Of a DNA stretch of 61,681 bases, positions 23,736 to 32,336 are shown in pieces. Numbering within the stretch: position 1 is the stretch's first letter; every line of letters begins with the position of its first letter. Source of the DNA: Clostridia bacterium (GTDB lineage Bacteria; Bacillota; Clostridia; Christensenellales; Aristaeellaceae). The stretch is taken from NCBI GenBank assembly GCA_017470945.1, contig JAFUXH010000061.1:1-61681 (forward strand), given 5' to 3'. A model generated the notes under the pieces. That model saw nothing but the letters and a program-made list of their open reading frames with translations. It did not search any database and was not told the origin of the DNA. The position numbers and the translations under genes were made by a program.

Positions 23736-24194
23736 ATGAAAACGGTACGGAAAACGTCGATTTTCCCCGTGAAGCGGGACGTGGTTTTTGCAAAGCTCCA
23801 GGAGCTTTCCACGCTCCAGTATATTGCCGCGCCTTACGCCTCCTTTACGCCAATTGACGCTGCCCAGCCTGCGGTTTGGACGGTGGGAAGCACAAGCGCT
23901 TATCGCTTCCGGCTGTTTGGTTTCATTCCTTTCGGTACGCATACCATCCACATCGAGCGGTTTGACCGGGACGGCATCCGAAGCAGGGAAGGAAACGAAC
24001 ACGTTCCCGTCTGGAACCATAAGATCTATTTGAAGGATCATGGAAACGATACGGAATACACGGATGAAGTAGACATAGAGGCCGGGTGGAAAACCGTTTT
24101 CATCTGGCTGTGGGCGAAAGCGTTCTATGCCCACCGGCAAAAGAAGTGGATCAGGATGCTGAAGGAGCAAGGGCAGGAACACGATCGGCATTGA
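23736..24194 (+). CDS. SRPBCC-superfamily protein
   Basis: 152 aa beginning MKTVRKTSIFPVKRDVVFAKLQELSTLQYIAAPYASFTP, a typical START/polyketide-cyclase-like opening in which the first strand and the helix bind a hydrophobic ligand. The later strands include HIERFDRDGIRSREGNEHVPVWNHKI and YTDEVDIEAGWKT. Probably a lipid- or small-molecule-binding protein. RBS TTGCGGAGG. No catalytic residues can be assigned. Confidence 0.65.
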   Translation: MKTVRKTSIFPVKRDVVFAKLQELSTLQYIAAPYASFTPIDAAQPAVWTVGSTSAYRFRLFGFIPFGTHTIHIERFDRDGIRSREGNEHVPVWNHKIYLKDHGNDTEYTDEVDIEAGWKTVFIWLWAKAFYAHRQKKWIRMLKEQGQEHDRH

Positions 24195-24274
24195 CAGGCG
24201 TTTCGGGACGATCATCCTGTTTACGGTGCTGCTGCTCGGCTGAAAGAAGTAGATAGGCGAAGAAGGAAAAAACT

Positions 24275-24769
24275 ATGCGGACAACGGTTCTCCTCACGCT
24301 GATCATGTGCGCGCTGCTGTTTTTGATGATCTGGTCGGCAGCCTATTTCCTGCCGTGGAAACGATTGATGGATTTCTTTCCGGAGGATATCAGGGAGAGG
24401 GCGAAGGATCATCAGCCGCCATTCAAAACAGCCCCGGTCTTGGGCTGGATATGCATGATCCTGTGCATGCTCGGCTTTCTTGGCGTGATCGTCTATGGCG
24501 GCTGGGACGGCGTACGCAGAGGCTACACCTTTGGGCAGTTCCTCGCGCGTTTTCTGATCATCCTGTTCGGCGAAAAGGCCTTCGATATCATCGGCCTGGA
24601 TTTCATACTCATTACGAAAACGCATTTCTTCCAGCATTATCTGCCGGAAACGGAAGGCTGCGCCGGGTATCACCGCTTTGGATATAACAGAAAAGAACAG
24701 CTGCGGCAAATCACCCTGCTGCCGTTTGCCGCTCTGCTGACCGCGTGGGTCTGCACGCTGTTTTCATAG
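24275..24769 (+). CDS. Small integral membrane protein, paralogue group M
   Basis: 164 aa with four membrane helices and clearly related to the 23195-23692 product: GGWDGVRRGYTFGQFLARFLIILFGEKAFDIIGLDFILI, THFFQHYLPE, and the end LLTAWVCTLFS. The repeated pairing of such proteins with alpha/beta hydrolases or methyltransferases in two clusters suggests a common membrane process; no function can be assigned. Confidence 0.72.
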   Translation: MRTTVLLTLIMCALLFLMIWSAAYFLPWKRLMDFFPEDIRERAKDHQPPFKTAPVLGWICMILCMLGFLGVIVYGGWDGVRRGYTFGQFLARFLIILFGEKAFDIIGLDFILITKTHFFQHYLPETEGCAGYHRFGYNRKEQLRQITLLPFAALLTAWVCTLFS

Positions 24770-24812
24770 CGGTGAAAAGGAGAATACTTCGCTTCGCAAA
24801 GAGGGGCGCCAA

Positions 24813-25721
24813 ATGAGTTTTAGTGCAAAAGCAGCGGTTTCAGCGCTGCGCTTCGCCAAGAGGCTGGGATGGCTGCCAAAGAACGGCGATATCGACAGCG
24901 AAATAGTAAAGGCAAAGGCGTACAACAAAAAGCATCCGTACAAAGAGCCTTCCGACCATAAAGCGCTGTACGCCACCCAGCATGTGGACGGGTATCCCGT
25001 TCTGACGATCAAACAGCATGGAACCGCCCACAAAAAAGCCATCCTTTTTCTGCATGGGGGCGGCAATCAGGATACATGGAAGCCGGAGATTTCATTCGCC
25101 CGCAATTACGGAAAGCATACCGGCGCCGACGTGCTTTACCCGATTTACCCGCCTTTTACGGAGGAGCCCGTGGCGCGGACGGCAGACCTGATATACGAAG
25201 TTTATCAAACCGCCGCGGAAAACTATGGCGCAAAGAACATTGCCGTCGTGGGCGGTTCCTACGGCGGTTTCCTTGCGATGCAGCTTCTCACATGGATCAA
25301 CAGGAGGGGAAACGCCGTGGATATGCCGGCACTCCTGATCATGAATTCTCCTTTTGCTTTCCCGGAGACGGAAAAAGAATGGGCCATGGCTCAGGCGTTA
25401 GAAAAAAACGACCTGATGGTTTCGGAGGGGGCGTTCAGGCTCATGATGGATGGCGTCATGCGGGCTGATCCGCAAACGCCGGCCTATGCGCTGTATCCCC
25501 ATCACATGGATTTCCGCCATGCGCCGGAGACGTATATCTTCTATGCGGAGGAAGCCTGCGCCTGCGTCGCCGATGCGATTCAGAAAGCCTATGCGCGGGA
25601 TGACGCCGTGCTGCATATGCACAGGGAACCGGGCATGATGCATTGCTACGCCTGCGCGCCGGTATTCCCGGAAAGCAAGCGGGATTATAACCGGCAGATC
25701 CAACTGATCAGAGAAATGTGA
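24813..25721 (+). CDS. Alpha/beta hydrolase (HSL/esterase-lipase type)
   Basis: 302 aa. HGGG oxyanion motif at 81-84 (LFLHGGGNQDTW), nucleophile elbow GG-S149-YGG, and likely catalytic His in GMMHCYA near the C-terminus. This is the hormone-sensitive-lipase-like layout. Start ATG 24813 has a weak RBS (GAGGGGC). Substrate unknown; probably acts on a small ester or lipid. Confidence 0.78.
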   Translation: MSFSAKAAVSALRFAKRLGWLPKNGDIDSEIVKAKAYNKKHPYKEPSDHKALYATQHVDGYPVLTIKQHGTAHKKAILFLHGGGNQDTWKPEISFARNYGKHTGADVLYPIYPPFTEEPVARTADLIYEVYQTAAENYGAKNIAVVGGSYGGFLAMQLLTWINRRGNAVDMPALLIMNSPFAFPETEKEWAMAQALEKNDLMVSEGAFRLMMDGVMRADPQTPAYALYPHHMDFRHAPETYIFYAEEACACVADAIQKAYARDDAVLHMHREPGMMHCYACAPVFPESKRDYNRQIQLIREM

Positions 25722-25742
25722 AATCGGCGGAGGGGGATGGGA

Positions 25743-26678
25743 ATGAGCCTTTTATACAGCCTTTTGAAGCCCATTGTGCGGAAGATCGTGAAGGGCAGTT
25801 CCGTTCATCAGGAAGCAAGCTATGAGGAATTCAAGCAGGCTTCCTACGCTGTTCAAAAGAAGTTCCGGTTTGCCCTGCCCCAAATCAGGGGCTTTGAATT
25901 TCGGGACGAGCAGCTGGATGGCTTCCACATCATCGTTGGGAAGGCGGCGGGAACCGATCCGGATCAAGCCATCGTGTATTTCCCCGGCGGCGGGTCCAGG
26001 CGGTGGCAGCTTCCTTATAAGAACTCCATCAGGAACTATATCCGGGAAACCGGGGCAGAGCTGTGGATCCCGCTCTATCCCTTGCTGCCGGATCACGATC
26101 TGATGGAGGAAACGGAATTTACCATCCGGGTGCATGAAAAAATGCTGCGGCGGTTCCGCCCGGAGCGCATCGTGTGGCTGGGCTTTTCCGGCGGTGCGGA
26201 CGTGCTGTTTCAGGCAGGGCGGCATATCGTTAAAAAGTATCCGGATCTGCCGATGCCGGGGCTGATGATCCCGGTATCCTGCTCCGGGCTGCTCATGAGC
26301 GACGAAGCAAAGGAACGCATGAAGCGGATCGATCCACGGGACCCCATATTGCACTGGAATATGTTTGATACGATGATCCGGTATTACGATCCCAACGGCG
26401 ATCTGCCCCAATACATCCTGGGCAAGGCGGATGAGGATGATTACACCGGTTTCCCGAAGGTCATTATGTATTTTGCGGGGGACGAGGTGTTTGCCGGGAT
26501 CGCGCCGGACTATGAAAAATCCTTCATCCGCTGCGGGGTGAAGGATTACCAAATCAAGATCAAAGCGGGCATGCCTCACGCCTGGCCTGTGTTCACCTTC
26601 CTGCCGGAGGGGCGCGAGGGCGAGCGGGAAATCATAGGGGATATCCATGCGTTTTTTTATCCTGAGAAGGACGCGTGA
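25743..26678 (+). CDS. Alpha/beta hydrolase, second gene of the pair
   Basis: About 311 aa: YFPGGGSRRW (oxyanion), LGFSG with Ser149 as nucleophile, and MPHAWPVF holding the likely catalytic His. Similar overall to the preceding hydrolase but divergent. GGAGGGGG precedes ATG 25743; ATG 25737 is an alternative start. It ends the cluster before a decayed nitroreductase fragment. Confidence 0.75.
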   Translation: MSLLYSLLKPIVRKIVKGSSVHQEASYEEFKQASYAVQKKFRFALPQIRGFEFRDEQLDGFHIIVGKAAGTDPDQAIVYFPGGGSRRWQLPYKNSIRNYIRETGAELWIPLYPLLPDHDLMEETEFTIRVHEKMLRRFRPERIVWLGFSGGADVLFQAGRHIVKKYPDLPMPGLMIPVSCSGLLMSDEAKERMKRIDPRDPILHWNMFDTMIRYYDPNGDLPQYILGKADEDDYTGFPKVIMYFAGDEVFAGIAPDYEKSFIRCGVKDYQIKIKAGMPHAWPVFTFLPEGREGEREIIGDIHAFFYPEKDA

Positions 26679-26754
26679 ACCGTATTTCACTTCAACCCAT
26701 TCAGAAAAAAGATGCCCATTGCGCAACCCTTTTCGTTTTATCGCGCCGATGCAG

Positions 26755-26886
26755 GATGGGATGGGCAAGGCGGCGGAAAATCTGGAATTGCCGGAGAACG
26801 TTACCGCTTTTTCACTCTTTGCGCTGGGTGATCCGGCGGGGCGCCGCGCCTGGGATGACCGGTTTGACGCATTCCGGATTCACTTT
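26755..26886 (+). pseudogene. C-terminal remnant of a nitroreductase
   Basis: The frame reads PMQDGMGKAAENLELPENVTAFSLFALGDPAGRRAWDDRFDAFRIHF, which is the ordinary last helix-strand of nitroreductase-family proteins (LxLPENv...aLGyPae...RfdpsRiH). No N-terminal FMN-binding part exists upstream, so this is a truncated relic. Confidence 0.65.
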
Positions 26887-26966
26887 TGCGGAGGAACAGG
26901 CATGACCCAATCAAGAATGACGGGATTTCCGCGCCTTGACATCGAATTCCGGTGCTTCCGCAATAT

Positions 26967-26996
26967 AAAAGCCAACCCCATAGGGCTGGCTTTTTT
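26967..26996. terminator. Bidirectional terminator
   Basis: AAAGCCA...TGGCTTTTTT with an inner CCC/GGG pairing; A-run on the left and T-run on the right. It serves the plus-strand cluster and could serve the minus-strand aldo/keto reductase. Confidence 0.7.
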
Positions 26997-27080
26997 GGCG
27001 TAATACGGTCCCTTGGTCAATTCCTCAAATCGCGGCGGATGGGGGATTGCATTCCGTGGCGAGCGGTATCCGCCATGCTG

Positions 27081-28061
27081 TTACCATTGGGGATGAATCG
27101 TTTCCCGGAGGTACTGATCATAGATATCCCGCACGGCCTGCATCTGCGCCTCGGTAAGGGGCGGCAGTTCCGCGGCCCGGACGTTGTCATAGACCTGGGC
27201 GGCCCGGCTGGCCCCGGGGATCACCACGGAAACCTGGGGGTGCATCAGGATCCAGCGGATGGCGATGGGGGCCAGATCGCCGGTGCCAAACGCCTTTTTC
27301 AATTCCTCCACCGCTTCCAGCCCCAATTCATAGGGCACGCCGGAGAAGGTTTCGCCCTTGTCAAAGGCCGCGCCTTCCCGGTTGTAGCTGCGGTGATCCT
27401 GGGGGCCGAAAGAAGTATCCCGGGTATATTTCCCCGTCAGCAAGCCGCTGGCCAGGGGCACCCGGGCGATGATACCCACGTTTTTCCGCGAAGCCAATGG
27501 GAACAGTTCCTCCAGGGGCTTAAGCCGGAACATATTGAAAATTACTTCCACGGCGGAAATATCGTATGCCATGGCCTGCACGCCCTCCTGCACCTTTTCG
27601 ATGCTCACGCCGTAAGCGGCGATTTTGCCCAGCTGCTTTTGCCTGTCCAGCGCCGCAAAAATATCGTCCCGGGCAAAGACGGGGGTGGGCGGGCAGTGGA
27701 GCAGGATCATATCCAATTTTTCCAGCTTCATGCGCCTTAAGCTGTCCTCAATGAACCCGGCGATGGCTTCCGGCGTGTACATCTCCGCCATGTGGGGATT
27801 CAGCCGCCGGCCGCATTTGGTGGTGATATAGAATTGATCCGGGTGCTCCGCGACGTATGCCCCGATGGTCTCCTCGCTTTTGCCGCCGTTGTAAACGTCC
27901 GCCGTGTCGATGAAGGTGATGCCCGCTTCCTCTGCCGTTTCCAAAATGCGGAAGGCCTCTTCCCGGTCGAAGGGATCGCCCCATTTGGTGCCCAGCTGCC
28001 AGGTGCCCAGGCCGATTTCCGATACCGGCTTGCCCGTTTTGCCGAAAATACGCTGCTTCAC
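27081..28061 (-). CDS. Aldo/keto reductase
   Basis: 326 aa, TIM-barrel NADPH oxidoreductase: GLGTWQLGTKWGDP, FIDTADVYNGGKSEETIG (catalytic D and Y), TTKCGRR (catalytic K), and the cofactor-binding end MHPQVSVVIPGASRAAQVYDNVRA. GTG start 28061 with AAGGAGG upstream and a 1-2 nt overlap with a small upstream ORF. Driven from the promoter element at 28163-28210, which recurs before a second aldo/keto reductase gene and before the HxlR gene, suggesting redox or electrophile control. Confidence 0.9.
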   Translation of the reverse strand: MKQRIFGKTGKPVSEIGLGTWQLGTKWGDPFDREEAFRILETAEEAGITFIDTADVYNGGKSEETIGAYVAEHPDQFYITTKCGRRLNPHMAEMYTPEAIAGFIEDSLRRMKLEKLDMILLHCPPTPVFARDDIFAALDRQKQLGKIAAYGVSIEKVQEGVQAMAYDISAVEVIFNMFRLKPLEELFPLASRKNVGIIARVPLASGLLTGKYTRDTSFGPQDHRSYNREGAAFDKGETFSGVPYELGLEAVEELKKAFGTGDLAPIAIRWILMHPQVSVVIPGASRAAQVYDNVRAAELPPLTEAQMQAVRDIYDQYLRETIHPQW

Positions 28062-28144
28062 AATTTTTCCTCCTTGCCCGCTTGGGGTTGATCGCTTGCC
28101 TTTTGCTTCGTTTTTTCTTCCTTGCTCCGTTTTTTTTCACTCAT
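28058..28144 (-). CDS. Possible 28-aa charged leader ORF before the aldo/keto reductase
   Basis: ATG 28144 opens a 28-codon frame rich in Lys/Glu (MSEKKRSKEEKTKQKASDQ...) whose TGA overlaps the GTG of the reductase. Translation could couple the two. The frame has no clear RBS of its own, so it may be fortuitous. The same DNA segment (ATCTGTCAATG...AAAAAACGGAGC) is recognisable after the sister promoter near 43050-43100. Confidence 0.35.
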   Translation of the reverse strand: MSEKKRSKEEKTKQKASDQPQAGKEEKL

Positions 28145-28162
28145 TGACAGATGAAAATGTTT

Positions 28163-28210
28163 CCGGTACAATCATAACAGATAAGGAATCCGTTGTAAAG
28201 ACTGATTCTG
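28163..28210 (-). promoter_or_regulatory. Shared promoter element P-HxlR, copy 1
   Basis: Minus strand: -35 TTTACA (28199-28194), 17-bp spacer, -10 TATGAT (28176-28171). All 48 bp recur exactly, inverted, at 42991-43038, and about 35 bp recur at 52345-52380. It sits between the divergent aldo/keto reductase and flavodoxin genes. Confidence 0.75.
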
Positions 28211-28232
28211 GATTTATGAAAGGAGAATCAAC

Positions 28233-28715
28233 ATGAGCAAAAAATTGGTCGCCTATTTTTCCGTCAGCGGCGTCACCGCCAAGGTCGCCCAAGAGATCGC
28301 GGCAGTGGAAGGGGCCGACTGCTTTGAAATCCGGCCCGAAACGCCCTATACTGCGGCAGATCTGGATTGGCGCAATCCGGCGTCCCGCAGCACGGTGGAA
28401 ATGAAGGATCTGAACTGCCGCCCCGCCCTGGCCGGCAGCGTTCAAAACATGGGGGATTACGGCGTGGTTTTCGTGGGCTTTCCCATCTGGTGGGGAAGGG
28501 AACCCAGCGCGGTGGATACCTTCCTGACCGCCTATGATTTTGGCGGCAAGCGGATCGTGCCCTTCTGCACCTCCGGCGGCAGCGATATCGGCGAAACCGC
28601 CCAGCGCATCCAAGCCCTGGTGGGCGAACATGCCTGCGTGGACGCCGGCAAGCGCCTGGGCGGCGAAGTTTCCGAAGCAGACCTCAAAATCTGGACGGAG
28701 GGCCTGCAGCTGTAA
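28233..28715 (+). CDS. Flavodoxin
   Basis: 160 aa of the clostridial flavodoxin group: KKLVAYFSVSGVTAKVAQEIA (phosphate loop), CFEIRPETPYTAADLDW, FVGFPIWWGREPSAVDTFL (isoalloxazine-stacking region), VPFCTSGGSDIG. FMN electron carrier. RBS AAAGGAG. Followed by a nitroreductase gene, so the two may form an electron-transfer or detoxification pair responding to the element upstream. Confidence 0.88.
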   Translation: MSKKLVAYFSVSGVTAKVAQEIAAVEGADCFEIRPETPYTAADLDWRNPASRSTVEMKDLNCRPALAGSVQNMGDYGVVFVGFPIWWGREPSAVDTFLTAYDFGGKRIVPFCTSGGSDIGETAQRIQALVGEHACVDAGKRLGGEVSEADLKIWTEGLQL

Positions 28716-28761
28716 GGGAAACAGAACGCAACTTTGACGAAATGACAGAGGAGGAACACCC

Positions 28762-29286
28762 ATGAACGAAGCCTTGAACAACCTGCTGACCCGCCGCTCC
28801 TGCCGCGCCTATGAGGAAAAGCAGATCAAGCCCGAAGAACTGGACGCCATCCTGGAAGCCGGCACCTATGCCGCCACCGGCATGGGCAAGCAAACGCCGC
28901 TGATCGTGGCGATCCAGGATCAGGAAACCCTGCAAAAAGTGGAGCGGCTGAACGGCGCCGTCCTGGGCAATCCCGACGCCCACACCTTCTATGGCGCGCC
29001 TACCGTGGTGGTGGTGTTCGGCCACAGCGACAGCGCCTTGGAGCTGGCCGACGCCAACCTGGTCATCGGCAATTTGCTGAACGCCGCCAACGCCATCGGC
29101 GTGGATTCCTGCTATATCTGGCGGGCCCGGGAGGCCTTCGATACCGAGGAGGGCCAGGCCCTCAAGCAAACCTTCGGCATCCCCGAGGAATACATCGGCG
29201 TGGGCAACGTGATCCTGGGCTACGGAAAGCCGGAGGGAAAGCGCCCCGCCGCGCCCCGGAAGGCGGATTATATCCGCAAAGTGTGA
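28762..29286 (+). CDS. Nitroreductase family FMN enzyme
   Basis: 174 aa, full short-type nitroreductase: LLTRRSCRAYEEKQI (FMN phosphate binding), AGTYAATGMGKQTPLIVAI, APTVVVVFG, GVDSCYIWR, and IPEEYIGVGNVILGYGKPEGKRPAAPRK at the end. Reduces nitro compounds, quinones or enones with NAD(P)H. RBS AGAGGAGG; terminator at 29310-29336. Confidence 0.9.
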   Translation: MNEALNNLLTRRSCRAYEEKQIKPEELDAILEAGTYAATGMGKQTPLIVAIQDQETLQKVERLNGAVLGNPDAHTFYGAPTVVVVFGHSDSALELADANLVIGNLLNAANAIGVDSCYIWRAREAFDTEEGQALKQTFGIPEEYIGVGNVILGYGKPEGKRPAAPRKADYIRKV

Positions 29287-29309
29287 TCAGCGCAACCGCT
29301 TGTTCATCT

Positions 29310-29336
29310 GCCCTGCCATTCTTTGGCGGGGCTTTT
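29310..29336 (+). terminator. Terminator after the nitroreductase
   Basis: Stem GCCCTGCC/GGCGGGGC with loop ATTCTTT, followed by TTTT. Confidence 0.75.
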
Positions 29337-29372
29337 CCGTAAGGCGGCGGATTTGCAAATATATATTGAAAA

Positions 29373-29412
29373 ACATATTCTACACATTTTCTCCACAATT
29401 CTGTGTTATACT
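29373..29412 (+). promoter_or_regulatory. Promoter with three 11-bp-spaced direct repeats
   Basis: ACATATTCT (29373), ACATTTTCT (29384) and ACAATTCTG (29395) start exactly 11 bp apart and end 3 nt before a -10 box TATACT (29407-29412). They occupy the -35 region, as expected for activation by an OmpR/PhoB-type regulator. The likely one is encoded at 31653-32336 in the same transcription unit. Confidence 0.65.
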
Positions 29413-29443
29413 TCGTTTGTATTGAGGAAAGGAAGTGTGATGC

Positions 29444-29926
29444 ATGAAACGAAAATGGAGCGTTTTGCTTTTCCTGCTCCTTGCGGCGGTGATGCTGGCG
29501 GGCTGCGCCGCGCAAACTGAAAAAACCGCGGATGCCGGCGCTGATGCGAATATCAGTACGCTGACCTTCAGCGCGGCGGAATTGACCCGGGAGCCCACCT
29601 TTGTGGATTGGACCCAGGATGGCACCGCCATGCAATTGATCGCCCGGAAGGACGATGCCGGCGCGGTGCGGCTGGCGTTCAACACCTGCCAATCCTGCGG
29701 CGGCTCGCCGTATGCCTGGTTTGAATACCTGGGCAACAACACCCTGCAATGCCAGAATTGCGGCTTGATCTTCGGCCTGAACACCGTGGGCACCACCAAG
29801 GCGGCGGGCTGCAACCCGGTGACCATTACGGAGTTCACCGTGGACGGCGATACCGTCACCGTGCCCCAAAGCGTGCTGGCCGCCAACGTGCAGCGGTTCA
29901 CCAACTGGAAGAAGATCGAACAATGA
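29444..29926 (+). CDS. DUF2318 lipoprotein (Fe-S/metal-binding, membrane-anchored)
   Basis: 160 aa. Lipoprotein signal with lipobox LAGC21, then the DUF2318 domain: VRLAFNTCQSCGGSP, QCQNCGLIF and KAAGCNP. The paired CxxC motifs and the length fit the family, which is linked to extracytoplasmic metal (Cu/Fe) handling and often sits by HMA or FTR1-type genes. Its stop overlaps the start of the next gene (ATGA). GGAAAGGAAG upstream. Confidence 0.82.
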   Translation: MKRKWSVLLFLLLAAVMLAGCAAQTEKTADAGADANISTLTFSAAELTREPTFVDWTQDGTAMQLIARKDDAGAVRLAFNTCQSCGGSPYAWFEYLGNNTLQCQNCGLIFGLNTVGTTKAAGCNPVTITEFTVDGDTVTVPQSVLAANVQRFTNWKKIEQ

Positions 29927-31221
29927 GCGCGCAGAAAAAGACCTGGCATATCGCGGGCATGCACTGCCCTCACTGCGAAACGGCCATCCTGCGGGCCGTG
30001 CGGGGGTTGGATGGGCTTTCCCAGCCCCAGGCCGATTATCGGGCGGGTACGCTGACGGCCCAATGGGACGCAAGCCGCCTGCCGGAAGAAACGCTGGGGG
30101 AGCGCATCGCCCAGGCGGGCTATGAGCTGAAAAGGGAAAAGAAAAGCCTGCTGCAAAAGGCCCTGACGCTGCTTTGTGTTGCGCTGGCGCTGGCTGCCCT
30201 GTATCTGCTCTTTGCCCTCACGCCCCTGGAGGGCCTGCTCAGCGCCTTTCCCACCGCCCGCGCGGGCATGAGCCTGGGCGCGCTGTTTGTGGTGGGCTTG
30301 CTCACTTCCCTGCACTGCGTGGCCATGTGCGGCGGCATCAACCTGGCCCAAAGCGCAGCTTCTGCACAGGCAGGGCACAAAATTTCCGCCGCGAATATAC
30401 AGTATAATGTGGGCCGATTGATCTCTTATACCGTGGTGGGCGGCATCGTGGGGGCCCTGGGCTCCGTGCTGCGCATCAGCACCGGCGTGCAGGCCGTCAT
30501 CCAGATCGTCGCCGCCGCGTGCATGGTGGTCATGTCCCTGAACATGCTGGATGTGGGCGTGCTGAGGGGGATCGTGCCCACGCTGCCGGTGGGGCTTCGG
30601 GCCAAGCTGCTGGGAAAGGGGAAAAATTCCTCTTTGTGGGTCGGGCTGGTGAATGGGTTCATGCCCTGCGGCCCGTTGCAGGCCATGCAGCTGTACGCCC
30701 TGTCCACCGGCAGCTGGTACATGGGGGCCCTTTCGATGGCCTGCTTCTGCCTGGGCACCATCCCCCTGATGCTGGGCTTTGGGCTGGTCAGCGGCAGGCT
30801 GAACCGGCGCTTTGCCAAGCCTATGCGCATCTTATCCGGCACGCTGGTGCTTATCATGGGCATGGCCATGCTGACGCGGGGCCTGTCCCTGTCCGGGGTG
30901 CAGGTGCGCATGCCCCTTCAGCCGGTGCGGGCGGATGCATCCGTCATCGCCGCGGATTATCAAACGGTCCGTTCCGAATTGGAATGGCGGGGGTATCCCG
31001 ATATCACGGTGAAGGCCGGCGTGCCGGTGCACTGGGTGATCCACGCGGACGCTGGCAAAATCACCGGCTGCAACAATGAAATGGTCATTCCCGCCCTGAA
31101 CCTGCGGGTTCCTTTGCGGGAGGGCGACAACGTGGTGGAGTTTACGGCGCAGGAGCCCGGCGTGATCCCCTACACCTGCTGGATGGGCATGCTGCGCGGC
31201 TCCATCACCGTGGAGCAATGA
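29923..31221 (+). CDS. HMA - SafE/UreH-type membrane - cupredoxin fusion protein
   Basis: 432 aa with three parts. Residues 5-65 are a heavy-metal-associated domain (GMHC15PHC18). Residues ~75-325 are the sulfite-exporter-TauE/SafE-like (UreH/DsbD_2) membrane domain with LLTSLHCVAMCGGINLAQ and VNGFMPCGPLQAMQL. The C-terminal ~90 residues are cupredoxin-like (VHWVIHADAGKITGCNNEMVIP...CWMGMLRGSITV, with H, C and M ligands). This architecture is found in copper handling and cytochrome oxidase maturation. Probably moves or delivers copper across the membrane. Coupled to the DUF2318 gene. Confidence 0.85.
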   Translation: MSAQKKTWHIAGMHCPHCETAILRAVRGLDGLSQPQADYRAGTLTAQWDASRLPEETLGERIAQAGYELKREKKSLLQKALTLLCVALALAALYLLFALTPLEGLLSAFPTARAGMSLGALFVVGLLTSLHCVAMCGGINLAQSAASAQAGHKISAANIQYNVGRLISYTVVGGIVGALGSVLRISTGVQAVIQIVAAACMVVMSLNMLDVGVLRGIVPTLPVGLRAKLLGKGKNSSLWVGLVNGFMPCGPLQAMQLYALSTGSWYMGALSMACFCLGTIPLMLGFGLVSGRLNRRFAKPMRILSGTLVLIMGMAMLTRGLSLSGVQVRMPLQPVRADASVIAADYQTVRSELEWRGYPDITVKAGVPVHWVIHADAGKITGCNNEMVIPALNLRVPLREGDNVVEFTAQEPGVIPYTCWMGMLRGSITVEQ

Positions 31222-31247
31222 TCGATTGCTGGAAAGGGTAGAATGCA

Positions 31248-31649
31248 ATGAAGAAGTGGATGGGCGTTCTTTTGATCGTGGCCATGATGCTTCCGTTCTT
31301 TGAAGCCTTTGGCGAAATGGCTGAAATCACGGTGCATCCCGTTACCGCGGGCGAGCTGATCGAAATGATGTACGATCCGGAGGACGCGGCGCTGATCGGG
31401 GAAACGATCGAAATCGAGGGTTACTTCGGCGGCATCTACAACGAAGGCACCGAGGATGCTTTCAGCTTCCTGGCCATTGCCGATCCGGGCTCCTGCTGCG
31501 CGGAAAGCATCCGGTTTATCCCGGATGCCGCGTGTACGGCATTCCCTGAACCGGACACCGTCGTTACCCTGACGGGCACATTGGTGAAAACGGAAACGGA
31601 TGGGTACAGCGCCCTTCGTATTCTCAATGCGACCCTGACCTGGGAGTAA
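31248..31649 (+). CDS. Secreted OB-fold-like protein with vicinal Cys pair
   Basis: 133 aa with a cleavable signal peptide (to ~FGEMA). The mature part resembles an OB-like domain (GETIEIEGYFGGIYN...VVTLTGTLVKTETDGYSALRILNATLTWE) with a CC pair in DPGSCCAESI and a further Cys. Similar small proteins sit beside metal transporters. A metal-binding role is inference. It is 3 nt before the response regulator gene. Confidence 0.65.
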   Translation: MKKWMGVLLIVAMMLPFFEAFGEMAEITVHPVTAGELIEMMYDPEDAALIGETIEIEGYFGGIYNEGTEDAFSFLAIADPGSCCAESIRFIPDAACTAFPEPDTVVTLTGTLVKTETDGYSALRILNATLTWE

Positions 31650-31652
31650 GGC

Positions 31653-32336
31653 ATGAACATTCTGATCATCGACGATGAAAAAATGATCCGGGAATCGGTG
31701 GCGGCCTTCCTGGAAAAGCAAAACTACCATTGCTTCTCCGCGCAAAACGGCGCGGAGGGGCTTTTGCTGTTTGAAAAAGAAAAAATCGACTGCGTGATCC
31801 TGGATCTCATGCTGCCGGACAGGAGCGGGGAGGACATCTGCCGGATCATCCGAAAGCAATCGGACGTGCCCGTCATCATGCTGACGGCCAAAAACCTGGA
31901 AATGGATCTTTTGAACGGCTTTTCCCTGGGCGCGGACGATTATGTGGTGAAGCCCTTCAGCCTGAAAGAATTATCCGTCCGGGTGGCGGCGGTGCTGCAC
32001 CGCTGGCAGGGGCGAGGCCAAACGGAAGAAGCGCTTCGCTTTGGCGATCTTTCGCTGGATGAAAAAACGCATACCCTGCTGAAACACGGCGCGCCGGTGG
32101 AATTGACCCAGGCGGAATGGCGCATTTTGTCGGCGCTGATGAAAAACAGGCAGCGGGTATTCACAAGAGAGGAGCTGATCGACGCGGCCTTCGGCATGGC
32201 CTACGACGGCTTTGATCGGGCCATCGACACCCACGTGAAAAACCTGCGCAAAAAAATCGAGGACGATCCCCGGAATCCCGCCTACATCCTGACGGTGTAC
32301 GGCCTGGGTTATAAGATGGGAGGCGGGGATCAGTGA
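31653..32336 (+). CDS. Response regulator, OmpR/PhoB family
   Basis: 227 aa. Receiver domain with acidic pair DD at 7-8, phospho-acceptor D51 (VILDLMLPD) and K in VVKPF. Winged HTH effector domain in the C-terminal half (LTQAEWRILSALMKNRQRVFTREELIDAAFG...IDTHVKNLRKKIEDDP). Overlaps the kinase gene by 4 nt. Probable activator of its own operon through the repeats at 29373-29403, and a candidate for the TTTTAAG repeat at 1582. Confidence 0.93.
   Translation: MNILIIDDEKMIRESVAAFLEKQNYHCFSAQNGAEGLLLFEKEKIDCVILDLMLPDRSGEDICRIIRKQSDVPVIMLTAKNLEMDLLNGFSLGADDYVVKPFSLKELSVRVAAVLHRWQGRGQTEEALRFGDLSLDEKTHTLLKHGAPVELTQAEWRILSALMKNRQRVFTREELIDAAFGMAYDGFDRAIDTHVKNLRKKIEDDPRNPAYILTVYGLGYKMGGGDQ

Noticed and set aside
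24195-24242. Short hydrophobic frame after the SRPBCC gene (RRFGTIILFTVLLLG)
   Set aside because: No start codon with RBS; probably residual sequence between genes.
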